The position numbers and the translations under genes were made by a program. Positions 1 to 5,247 of a stretch of 6,259 nt of DNA are shown piece after piece (position 1 is the first letter of the stretch; the number at the start of each line of letters is the position of its first letter). Source of the DNA: an uncultured Bergeyella sp. (GTDB lineage: Bacteria; Bacteroidota; Bacteroidia; Flavobacteriales; Weeksellaceae); NCBI GenBank assembly GCA_916710115.1, contig CAKAOY010000070.1:1-6259 (forward strand), read 5' to 3'. The notes under the pieces were generated by a model. That model saw nothing but the letters and a program-made list of their open reading frames with translations. It was not told where the DNA came from and did not search any database.

Positions 1-24
1 TTGCTCGATGTGATTCACTACTAG

Positions 25-97
25 AGCGGAAGACGGGGTTCGAACCCGCGACATTCAGCTTGGAAGGCTGACGCTCTACCAACTGAGCTACTTCCGC
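25..97 (-). tRNA. tRNA-Gly, anticodon TCC
   Basis: The reverse strand folds into a 73-nt cloverleaf. The acceptor GCGGAAG pairs with CTTCCGC, the D arm is GCTC/GAGC, the anticodon stem TCAGC/GCTGA encloses the loop CTTCCAA with anticodon TCC (reads GGA), and the T arm carries TTCGAAC. The discriminator base is T and no CCA follows, so CCA must be added by nucleotidyltransferase. It is the third tRNA of the cluster and has its own promoter 30 nt upstream. Thr-Tyr-Gly followed by another tRNA-Thr and tuf is a widely conserved order (E. coli thrU-tyrU-glyT-thrT-tufB), so tuf is expected beyond the left edge; this is inference. Confidence 0.97.
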
Positions 98-126
98 ATT
101 TTTTATTGTTGGTAATTTTACATTTG

Positions 127-157
127 CAAAGGTAAAAATTATTTTTATATCTTGCAA
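127..157 (-). promoter_or_regulatory. Bacteroidota-type promoter for tRNA-Gly and downstream genes
   Basis: On the minus strand a -33 TTG (155-157) is followed by exactly 20 nt and a perfect -7 element TACCTTTG (127-134). This fits the Bacteroidota housekeeping-sigma consensus TTG-N17-23-TAnnTTTG. Transcription should start near 121-124, about 25 nt before tRNA-Gly. It lies between tRNA-Tyr and tRNA-Gly, so it separates the Gly (and probably tuf) unit from the Thr-Tyr unit, although read-through from the upstream promoter is possible. Confidence 0.75.
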
Positions 158-186
158 ATATTTTCTTTATTTTTTTTCAAAAAAAG

Positions 187-267
187 TGGGGAGAGCAGGA
201 TTCGAACCTACGAAGCCGAAGCAACTGAGTTACAGTCAGTCCCATTTAGCCACTCTGGAATCTCCCC
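187..267 (-). tRNA. tRNA-Tyr, anticodon GTA
   Basis: The reverse strand folds into an 81-nt class II tRNA. The acceptor GGGGAGA pairs with TCTCCCC, the anticodon stem ACTGA/TCAGT encloses the loop CTGTAAC with anticodon GTA, the long variable arm contains a GC-TTCG-GC mini-hairpin typical of bacterial tRNA-Tyr, and the T arm carries TTCGAAT. The discriminator is A and CCA is not encoded. It lies 15 nt downstream of tRNA-Thr, so the two are almost certainly cotranscribed. A run of seven T follows the 3' end by two bases on the transcribed strand and may favour termination or trimming. Confidence 0.97.
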
Positions 268-282
268 AAACTTTTTTAAAAG

Positions 283-356
283 AGCCTCCAGAGGGATTCG
301 AACCCACGACCCCGAGATTACAAATCACGTGCTCTGGCCAACTGAGCTATGGAGGC
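283..356 (-). tRNA. tRNA-Thr, anticodon TGT
   Basis: The reverse strand folds into a 74-nt cloverleaf. The acceptor GCCTCCA pairs with TGGAGGC, the D arm is GCTC/GAGC, the anticodon loop is TTTGTAA with anticodon TGT (reads ACA), and the T arm carries TTCGAAT. Two stems each hold one T-T mismatch (positions 29:41 in the anticodon stem, 50:64 in the T stem); all other pairs are regular, so it should be functional. CCA is not encoded. It is the first gene of the tRNA cluster, about 60 nt downstream of a promoter. Confidence 0.96.
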
Positions 357-419
357 AATTTAAAATACTTAAAGAACTTCTATCTTACTTGAGGTTACTT
401 ATCTCCTCGTTTGCGGTTG

Positions 420-451
420 CAAATATAGGATAAAAAAAATCAATTATCCAA
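420..451 (-). promoter_or_regulatory. Promoter of the tRNA-Thr-Tyr(-Gly) cluster
   Basis: On the minus strand TTG (449-451), 21 nt, then TATATTTG (420-427) matches TTG-N17-23-TAnnTTTG. The expected transcript starts near 414-417 and has a leader of about 60 nt before tRNA-Thr. The rest of the gap between xerC and tRNA-Thr (357-595) is AT-rich and shows no ORF longer than about ten codons, no convincing xerC terminator and no recognisable RNA. Confidence 0.7.
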
Positions 452-595
452 ATTTTATTTCAAAAAAAAACTTTATTTTTTCTCATAAAAAATATTATAT
501 ACTGAAAATCAATTAAATAATTTTTATTCTTTTTTAATCATTTTTTCTTTATTTTTTGTATTTCTAGCAATTACACCTCTTTTTAACCTATTATT

Positions 596-1480
596 TTAAT
601 CTTCTTTTTGAGCTCTTGGATGAGTATTTTTAAAAATATTTTTCAGTTGCTCTATATTTGCATCAGTATAAACTTGAGTACTTGAAAGACTTGAATGCCC
701 TAACAAAGTTCTTACTTTCGAAATTTCAGCTCCGTTATTGAGAATATGAGTAGCAAACGAATGCCTCAAAATATGCGGACTTCTCTTCTCTTTTGAAGTA
801 TTTATTAGTGTTAAATATTTTTTCACTATAGTATAAACTACTCCTTCATTCAATTTTTTTCCTCGTTTTCCCACAAAAAAATATTGTTCAAACTCTGGTA
901 AAGTTTTCCGTTCCTGCAAATAAGCTTCCATCATTTTAGACAAATCTCTAGAAATTGGAATAATTCTTTCTTTATTTTTTTTACCAAAAATCTTTATTTG
1001 GCCATTCACAAAATCCACATTTTTCATCTCCATATTACATAATTCAGCTCGCCTCATTCCAGTTTGATACAATATTTCTACAATCAACATCTCAAAAATA
1101 CATACATTTCGAGAAGTATATATTTCTTGAAGGCCATTCATTTCATCCTCTGATATAGGAATTTGTTTTTCTGGATTGAATTTCAATGATTTTATTTCCT
1201 CCAAAGGAGATACCTCTATAATCCCCAATTTAAGTAAAAAATGATAAAAACTTCTCAATGAAGACAATATTCTATTGATACTCCGTTTAGAAAGTCCTTT
1301 TTCTGTAAGAGATACCATAAAATTTCTTATTATTTTTTTATCTACATCTATTAGATTTTCTGTTCCCTCACTCTTTTTCAAAAAAATCAAAAAATTATTC
1401 AAATCTTGATGATATCCTTTAACAGTATGGTTTGAATAGCGTTTTTCTACTTTGATATATTCTAAAAATTTATTTATCAT
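596..1480 (-). CDS. xerC: Tyrosine recombinase XerC-like (chromosome dimer resolution)
   Basis: The 294-aa product is a Xer-type tyrosine recombinase of normal length. An N-terminal SAM-like core-binding domain covers about residues 1-85 and the catalytic domain about 105-285. The expected catalytic residues are present: Arg143 in TGMRRAEL, Lys167 in the beta-hairpin GKKNKERIIPI, His236 and Arg239 in SPHILRHSFATH, His262 in LLGHSS, and the nucleophile Tyr271 in VYTD. By family role it cuts and rejoins the dif site with a partner recombinase and FtsK at division. The start is an ATG at 1480 with no SD. It follows rpsU, a common neighbourhood in Flavobacteriia, and its start codon lies a few nt past the rpsU terminator, so expression may depend on read-through. 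XerC versus XerD cannot be settled from sequence alone; the housekeeping neighbours and length argue against a phage integrase. Confidence 0.93.
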   Translation of the reverse strand: MINKFLEYIKVEKRYSNHTVKGYHQDLNNFLIFLKKSEGTENLIDVDKKIIRNFMVSLTEKGLSKRSINRILSSLRSFYHFLLKLGIIEVSPLEEIKSLKFNPEKQIPISEDEMNGLQEIYTSRNVCIFEMLIVEILYQTGMRRAELCNMEMKNVDFVNGQIKIFGKKNKERIIPISRDLSKMMEAYLQERKTLPEFEQYFFVGKRGKKLNEGVVYTIVKKYLTLINTSKEKRSPHILRHSFATHILNNGAEISKVRTLLGHSSLSSTQVYTDANIEQLKNIFKNTHPRAQKED

Positions 1481-1483
1481 TGT

Positions 1484-1527
1484 TAATAAATAAAAAACTC
1501 CCTAAAATACTAATATATTTTAAGGAG
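1484..1527 (-). terminator. Rho-independent terminator of rpsU
   Basis: On the minus strand CTCCTTAAAATA (1527-1516) pairs with TATTTTAGGGAG (1509-1498) through 12 pairs, one of them G-U, around a 6-nt loop. It is followed at once by TTTTTTATTTATT. It begins about 40 nt after the rpsU stop. Its T-tract ends only a few nt before the xerC start codon, so it doubles as the immediate leader of xerC. Confidence 0.85.
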
Positions 1528-1566
1528 AATTATTAAACATTATGAAAAACTAAATTAAATACAATC

Positions 1567-1764
1567 TTAAGCTTGTTCCTCTAAACTTAAAGCTCTTTGT
1601 TTGTGAGCAGCTCTAATTTTACCCTGTCTTAAAATAACAGAAGGTTTAATAAATTGTTGTCTTGCTCTTAATTGTTTCACAACACCAGTTTTATCAAATT
1701 TTCTTTTGTACTTTTTGAGAGCTCTATCGATAGATTCTCCGTCTTTTACTTGAACTATTAACAT
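1567..1764 (-). CDS. rpsU: 30S ribosomal protein bS21
   Basis: The 65-aa basic protein matches bS21 over its whole length: N-terminal MLIVQVKDGESIDRALKKYK, a helical arginine/lysine-rich centre (KFDKTGVVKQLRARQ), and the C-terminal tail typical of Bacteroidota, ending in LSLEEQA. bS21 sits on the 30S platform. In Bacteroidota, with bS18 and bS6, it sequesters the 3' tail of 16S rRNA so that ordinary mRNAs are translated without SD pairing (shown for Flavobacterium johnsoniae). The start is ATG at 1764. The gene has its own strong promoter, a leader of roughly 20 nt with an SD-like sequence, and its own terminator, so it is a separately controlled monocistronic unit. Confidence 0.97.
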   Translation of the reverse strand: MLIVQVKDGESIDRALKKYKRKFDKTGVVKQLRARQQFIKPSVILRQGKIRAAHKQRALSLEEQA

Positions 1765-1770
1765 ATCTTA

Positions 1771-1781
1771 CATCTCATTTC
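1771..1781 (-). promoter_or_regulatory. Variant extended Shine-Dalgarno of rpsU
   Basis: Minus-strand GAAATGAGATG lies 6 nt before the rpsU ATG. The full complement of the usual 16S tail is GAAAGGAGGTG; the sequence here differs at two positions only and would pair perfectly with a tail reading CAUCUCAUUUC. The core TGAGA is 8 nt from the ATG, a normal SD distance. A subset of Flavobacteriia is reported to have an alternative anti-SD with the matching sequence upstream of rpsU. No other gene here has a comparable site at SD distance. In F. johnsoniae such a site allows ribosomes lacking bS21 to translate rpsU selectively, giving autoregulation; applying that here is inference. Confidence 0.7.
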
Positions 1782-1786
1782 TTTTG

Positions 1787-1817
1787 CAAAGGTATTGTTT
1801 TTATTCTAAAAAAACAA
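1787..1817 (-). promoter_or_regulatory. Bacteroidota-type promoter of rpsU
   Basis: On the minus strand TTG (1815-1817), exactly 20 nt, then a perfect -7 element TACCTTTG (1787-1794). The expected start near 1781-1784 gives a leader of only about 17-20 nt, nearly all of it SD-like sequence. Spacing and -7 element are identical to those of the tRNA-Gly promoter. Confidence 0.8.
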
Positions 1818-1858
1818 ATTTTTGATTATTTTTTAATAAAATCTCTTTCAAAATATCC

Positions 1859-2962
1859 TTAATCCAATTCCTCCAAAACAATATTTTTGGTAATCTGGTA
1901 TTTTTTCTTTTGCTTTCTTGGTGATATTTCATAGCCAATGATTTGTCCCCATGCCTCTAAACCGTCTATATTCTCAAATATAATTTTCAAAATTGCCAAA
2001 AATGGAATAGAGAAAAACATTCCTGATATTCCCCACATTTTTTCGCCAATGATAAGACCCAAGAACGAAAACAAAGCGTTAATCTTCACTTTGGAGCCCA
2101 CGACAAATGGTAAAATAATATTAGCATCTATAATGTGAATTACAACATAACCTATCATAACAACTATCGATAAATCTACTCCATTAGTAGCCCACGCAAA
2201 TACTATAGTCATACCCCCTGAAAAAGCAATTCCAAGATAAGGTATAACATTAAGCAACCCCGTGAGCATACCAAAAAACAATGCATATTTTATTCCTAAA
2301 ACGAATAAAAATGCCGAAACAATCCCCCCAACAAGTATAAATTGCAACAATAAACCAATAATATATTGTTTAATAATCTTCTGAATCTTCATGATTATTT
2401 TCTCAACTTTTGGTCTATGCTTTTCATCAAACACATCAATTGCAAACTTGTACAGCAGCCTCCTATAATTCAATATAAAGATAAAAAACAACATACTATA
2501 TATTAGAAACAAGCCTGTAGAGGAAAAAATAGATAATGTAAATCCTAAAATCTCACCCGAAGACCCCAAAAGTTTATCCAATCCCTTTTGTAGAAAATCC
2601 ATCTGTTGAGAAAGTTCTATATTCATCTCCTGCGTAATACTAAGATAACCTCTCTCAACAACATCCATTATCTGTATTCTTAATTTCGGTAAGTCATCCG
2701 CAAAATGTTGAGATTGTGTTATGAAAAAATAAAATACTCCCACCAAACAAATCACTAGCAATAAAAATGAAAATATCGTAGATAATCCTCTCGGAAACCT
2801 TAATTTTTGTTCTAATAAATTAGCAAATGGTGTAAAAAGAACTGCCATCAAAAAAGCAAAAAATAGCGGGGATAATACTGTATGCCCCAAAATCACTAAA
2901 TACCCGAGCGTTATTATACATATCAGTACAGAAGCTGTTTTAGACACAAAAGGTAATCTCAT
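1859..2962 (-). CDS. AI-2E/PerM family membrane transporter
   Basis: The protein of about 367 aa is a polytopic membrane protein of the AI-2E transporter (PerM/YdbI/TqsA) family. It has the usual layout: two or three N-terminal hydrophobic segments (about residues 10-25, 29-50, 63-84), a polar extracytoplasmic stretch (about 85-140), another membrane segment (about 143-165), and a C-terminal bundle containing the family signature GLLNVIPYLG (about 235-244) and NIILPFVVGSKVKIN (about 281-295). The lysine-rich C-terminus is presumably cytoplasmic. Substrates in this family vary (autoinducer-2 efflux, Na+/H+ exchange, often unknown), so none is assigned. I prefer the ATG at 2962; an in-frame TTG at 2977 would add five residues but abuts the serS terminator T-tract, and such starts are rare here. 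There is no recognisable promoter; expression may come from serS read-through. Confidence 0.88.
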   Translation of the reverse strand: MRLPFVSKTASVLICIITLGYLVILGHTVLSPLFFAFLMAVLFTPFANLLEQKLRFPRGLSTIFSFLLLVICLVGVFYFFITQSQHFADDLPKLRIQIMDVVERGYLSITQEMNIELSQQMDFLQKGLDKLLGSSGEILGFTLSIFSSTGLFLIYSMLFFIFILNYRRLLYKFAIDVFDEKHRPKVEKIIMKIQKIIKQYIIGLLLQFILVGGIVSAFLFVLGIKYALFFGMLTGLLNVIPYLGIAFSGGMTIVFAWATNGVDLSIVVMIGYVVIHIIDANIILPFVVGSKVKINALFSFLGLIIGEKMWGISGMFFSIPFLAILKIIFENIDGLEAWGQIIGYEISPRKQKKKYQITKNIVLEELD

Positions 2963-2978
2963 TTTTTTCACAATCAAT

Positions 2979-3015
2979 AAAAAAGATGAAAAGCATATTA
3001 TATGTTTTCCATCTT
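2979..3015 (-). terminator. Rho-independent terminator of serS
   Basis: On the minus strand the arm 3015-3001 (AAGATGGAAAACATA) pairs with 2997-2983 (TATGCTTTTCATCTT), 14 of 15 positions pairing including one G-U, around a 3-nt loop. It runs directly into TTTTATTG, giving six T in a row. It lies about 20 nt after the serS stop and only about 16 nt before the ATG of the membrane-protein gene. Confidence 0.8.
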
Positions 3016-3036
3016 CCTTTTTAAGTTATTATTTTA

Positions 3037-4305
3037 TTAATTAATTACTTCAAAACCTGTATATTCTACAATCTTTTTCGGCAATTTGATTCCCTCAGGC
3101 GTTTGATTATTCTCCATTAATGCCGCCATTATTCTTGGTAACGCCATAGACGAACCATTGAGAGAATGCACCAATTGAGGTTTTCCATCAGCCTTATATC
3201 TACATTTTAATCTATTTGCTTGGAAAGTTTCAAAGTTGGATACGGAAGACACCTCCAACCATTTTTCTTGTGCTGCACTCCACACCTCAAAATCATAAGT
3301 CATTGCCGATGTAAAGCCTAAATCTCCTCCACAAAGTCTCAAAATTCGGTATGGAAGTTCCAAATCTTCAAGGATAGACTTCACATGTTGAACCATTTCC
3401 TCCAATGCCTCATAAGAATTTTCGGGTTTCTCAAGCCTTACTATTTCTACTTTTTCAAATTGATGAAGTCTATTCAATCCTCTTACATGAGCACCGTAAC
3501 TTCCTGCCTCTCGTCTATAGCATTGAGAGAACGCTGTATTCTTAATTGGTAAATCTTTTTCTTCTAAGATAACATCTCGATAAATATTGGTAACAGACAC
3601 CTCCGCTGTCGGTATCAAATATAAATTATCTTCATTTATATAATACATTTGTCCCTCTTTATCAGGAAGCTGTCCCGTTCCATAACCTGACGCCTCATTG
3701 ACTACATGAGGAGGATTTACCTCCAAATACCCTGCTTCTGTATTTTTATCCAAGAAATATTGCACCAATGCCCTCTGTAACCTAGCTCCTTTCCCCAAAT
3801 ACACCGGAAAACCTGCACCCGTAATTTTTACACCAAGTTCAAAATCAATTAAACTATACTTGCTCGCTAATTCCCAATGAGGTAAATATCCATCGCCGAG
3901 ACCTTGTACCTCACAAGATTGATAGATTATTTCATTATCATCAGCTGTCGTTCCTTCTTTTACTAATTCATACGGAATATTCGGAATAAGATACAATACA
4001 TTTTGCAATTTCCTTTCCGTTTCCGGCTTTAATATTTCTAATTCTTTAATCCTTCCCGCATACTCTGATGTCTTTATTTTCACAGCTTCAGCCTCTTCTT
4101 TTTTCCCTTCTTTCAAAAGTAAACCAATTTCTTTTGAAATTTTATTTTTTTCAGCATTGAGATTATCCAACTCAAATTGGAGTTTTTTTCGCTCCTCATC
4201 AAGACTAATAGCCTCGTCTACCAACTCCATTTGCTTGAAATTTCTTTTTTTAAGACCGGCAAGCACCTGCTCTCTATTTTCTTTTAAAAAATTAACCTGT
4301 AACAT
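3037..4305 (-). CDS. serS: Seryl-tRNA synthetase
   Basis: The 422-aa class II aminoacyl-tRNA synthetase has normal length. The N-terminal tRNA-binding domain is a long antiparallel coiled coil (about residues 28-103, rich in Glu/Lys). The catalytic core carries motif 1 (about 177-199, ending EVNPP), the serine-binding TAE loop (233-235 in LIPTAEVSVTN), motif 2 (about 262-287, CYRREAGSYG ... RLHQFEKVE), the stretch SVSNFETFQANR (354-365), and motif 3 NGSSMALPR with Arg391. It attaches serine to tRNA-Ser in the cytosol, and also charges tRNA-Sec where that exists. The start is ATG at 4305 with an AT-rich leader and no SD, normal for Bacteroidota. It has its own promoter and terminator, so it is probably monocistronic with some read-through. 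Confidence 0.98.
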   Translation of the reverse strand: MLQVNFLKENREQVLAGLKKRNFKQMELVDEAISLDEERKKLQFELDNLNAEKNKISKEIGLLLKEGKKEEAEAVKIKTSEYAGRIKELEILKPETERKLQNVLYLIPNIPYELVKEGTTADDNEIIYQSCEVQGLGDGYLPHWELASKYSLIDFELGVKITGAGFPVYLGKGARLQRALVQYFLDKNTEAGYLEVNPPHVVNEASGYGTGQLPDKEGQMYYINEDNLYLIPTAEVSVTNIYRDVILEEKDLPIKNTAFSQCYRREAGSYGAHVRGLNRLHQFEKVEIVRLEKPENSYEALEEMVQHVKSILEDLELPYRILRLCGGDLGFTSAMTYDFEVWSAAQEKWLEVSSVSNFETFQANRLKCRYKADGKPQLVHSLNGSSMALPRIMAALMENNQTPEGIKLPKKIVEYTGFEVIN

Positions 4306-4325
4306 TTCAATAAAGTTTTATAGGG

Positions 4326-4359
4326 CAAATATACAAAATTAAGTATCAAAAACACTCAA
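4326..4359 (-). promoter_or_regulatory. Probable serS promoter
   Basis: On the minus strand TTG (4357-4359), 23 nt, then TATATTTG (4326-4333). The -7 element is perfect; the spacer is at the long end of the accepted range, so this promoter may be weaker than those of rpsU and tRNA-Gly. The predicted start near 4320 gives a leader of roughly 15 nt. Confidence 0.6.
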
Positions 4360-4381
4360 AAAAATAGCTTTCTTTTATCAA

Positions 4382-4424
4382 ATATAAAAAACAAAACTGC
4401 CCTACGAAAGTTTTCATGGGGCAG
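4382..4424 (-). terminator. Rho-independent terminator of the ferritin gene
   Basis: On the minus strand CTGCCCCA (4424-4417) pairs with TAGGGCAG (4404-4397), one pair being G-U. After a single mismatch an inner GAAA/TTTC stem closes the hairpin, and TTTTGTTTTTT follows. It is the most GC-rich hairpin in the intergenic DNA here. It lies about 80 nt beyond the ferritin stop and just upstream of the serS promoter, insulating the two units. Confidence 0.88.
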
Positions 4425-4444
4425 AATTTAGAAAAATGAAATTA

Positions 4445-4467
4445 AAAAAATTAAACCTTAATTTTTT
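4445..4467 (-). repeat. AT-only inverted repeat in the ferritin 3' region
   Basis: AAAAAATTAA (4445-4454) and TTAATTTTTT (4458-4467) form a perfect 10-bp inverted repeat around 3 nt. In the ferritin transcript it would form a weak A-U hairpin about 40 nt past the stop and ahead of the real terminator. With no G-C pair it is a poor terminator on its own; it may be only a by-product of base composition. Confidence 0.35.
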
Positions 4468-4504
4468 CTCATTATCACTCCAATAATACTATTAAGTGAA
4501 TATC

Positions 4505-5008
4505 CTATTCCTCTGTTGCTAATACTCTCTGAGCCAATTCTTGGTCAAATAAGTATAACGCAGATGGGTTATCATTTACTCTCTTCATTTTTGCTAGATA
4601 TTGGCTTGCATTAGCTTCTTCTTCAACTTGCTCATTTACAAACCATTGTAAGAATGCCTTAGTAGCATAATCATCTTCCTCATCAGCTGCTTTTACAATT
4701 GAATTGATAGATTTTGTTACATAAACCTCATGTTCCAATGCTCTTTCAAACACATCAATTGCATCTTTAAAATCATACGGAGGCTGAGCTAGAGCTTCAA
4801 TAACTATTTCACCTCCTACATCTTTTAAATAATCAAACATTTTTTCACCGTGCTGTAATTCTTCCTTTGCCTGAACACGAAAATAGTTTGCTATACCATC
4901 TAAATCTTGCTTGTAGAACCAAGCTGCCATTGCTAAATAATACTGAGCCGAATATTGTTCTTTTGCTATTTGGCTATTAATTAAATCGCTTACTTTTTTA
5001 CTTATCAT
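4505..5008 (-). CDS. ftnA: Non-haem ferritin (FtnA type)
   Basis: The 167-aa protein is a full-length bacterial ferritin subunit of the four-helix-bundle fold; 24 subunits form the iron-storage shell in the cytosol. The complete ferroxidase centre is present at the positions known from E. coli FtnA: Glu17, Glu50, His53, Glu94, Gln127 and Glu130, with the conserved Tyr24. The third-iron (site C) residues Glu49, Glu126 and Glu129 are also there, as is Trp122. It therefore should oxidise Fe(II) and store it as a ferric core. There is no haem-ligand methionine of the bacterioferritin kind at position 52 (Gln there), so it is not Bfr. The start is ATG at 5008 with no SD. It is monocistronic, with a terminator on each side. 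The promoter has a good -7 but no clear -33, and palindromes lie upstream, suggesting regulation. Confidence 0.96.
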   Translation of the reverse strand: MISKKVSDLINSQIAKEQYSAQYYLAMAAWFYKQDLDGIANYFRVQAKEELQHGEKMFDYLKDVGGEIVIEALAQPPYDFKDAIDVFERALEHEVYVTKSINSIVKAADEEDDYATKAFLQWFVNEQVEEEANASQYLAKMKRVNDNPSALYLFDQELAQRVLATEE

Positions 5009-5024
5009 ATTTTCAAATTTTTTA

Positions 5025-5032
5025 CAAAGATA
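5025..5032 (-). promoter_or_regulatory. -7 element of the ferritin promoter
   Basis: Minus-strand TATCTTTG fits TAnnTTTG and lies 16 nt before the ferritin ATG. No TTG is found 17-23 nt upstream; the nearest candidate is TTA at 5055-5057 (22-nt spacing). A promoter with a good -7 and a poor -33 often needs an activator or is controlled, but this was not demonstrated. Confidence 0.5.
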
Positions 5033-5054
5033 AGGGTATTTTTTTCAGACTTCC

Positions 5055-5073
5055 TAATATATTTTTTATATTA
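5055..5073. repeat. Operator-like inverted repeat upstream of ferritin
   Basis: TAATATA (5055-5061), 5 nt, TATATTA (5067-5073) is a perfect 7-bp inverted repeat with a 19-bp footprint. It sits at about -34 to -52 relative to the predicted ferritin start, overlapping where the missing -33 element should be. Placement suits an operator or activator site; the all-AT sequence makes chance a real alternative. Confidence 0.35.
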
Positions 5074-5104
5074 AAAGTTAAACAATTGAAAATCAACATC
5101 TAAC

Positions 5105-5137
5105 AATTAAAATTTTAATTTATATTAAGTTAATATA
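5105..5137. repeat. Two abutting AT palindromes
   Basis: AATTAAAATTTTAATT (5105-5120) is a perfect 16-bp palindrome, and TATATTAAGTTAATATA (5121-5137) follows with no gap as 8-bp arms around one G. Both lie in the spacer between the tig terminator and the ferritin promoter. They may be protein-binding or easily melted DNA, or simply reflect composition. Confidence 0.35.
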
Positions 5138-5182
5138 GTTGATTTATAGTACTTTACGAAAAATATTGGGATTTTTTATTAC

Positions 5183-5219
5183 AATAAAATAAGGCTGAAA
5201 ATATTAAAATTCTCAGCCT
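5183..5219 (-). terminator. Rho-independent terminator of tig
   Basis: On the minus strand AGGCTGA (5219-5213) pairs with TCAGCCT (5198-5192), with a few further A-T pairs inside the AT-rich 14-nt loop region. TATTTTATT follows. It is about 28 nt after the trigger factor stop and separates tig from ferritin. Confidence 0.75.
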
Positions 5220-5247
5220 CTAAACCTATAAATACTACTATTTAATA

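Noticed and set aside
1..24. Possible start of another tRNA at the left edge
   Set aside because: The 24 nt left of tRNA-Gly show no acceptor or D-arm sequence, so nothing can be called.
283..356. Two T-T mismatches in tRNA-Thr as a sign of a decayed gene
   Set aside because: Single mismatches in two stems are tolerated, all other pairs and the anticodon loop are intact, and the gene has a good promoter.
152..433. Plus-strand open frames of 93 and 68 codons across 152-433
   Set aside because: They read through tRNA-Tyr and tRNA-Thr in antisense; phrases such as GFEPTTPR are the well-known false translations of tRNA T arms.
596..1480. xerC as the integrase of a mobile element next to tRNA genes
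   Set aside because: The rpsU neighbour and typical Xer length point to the housekeeping enzyme; there is no duplicated tRNA 3' end or cargo gene in the window.
1938..2138. Plus-strand open frame of 66 codons
   Set aside because: It lies antisense within the AI-2E-family gene, with no promoter or family resemblance.
2956..2964. AAATGAGAT, identical to the core of the rpsU SD, at the AI-2E-family start
   Set aside because: It overlaps the start codon itself (ATG AGA = Met-Arg), so it cannot act as an SD for that start; coincidence is likely.
4157..4342. Plus-strand open frame of 61 codons
   Set aside because: It is antisense to the coiled-coil part of serS; its Ser/Phe/Leu-rich makeup is the shadow of Glu/Lys-rich coding.
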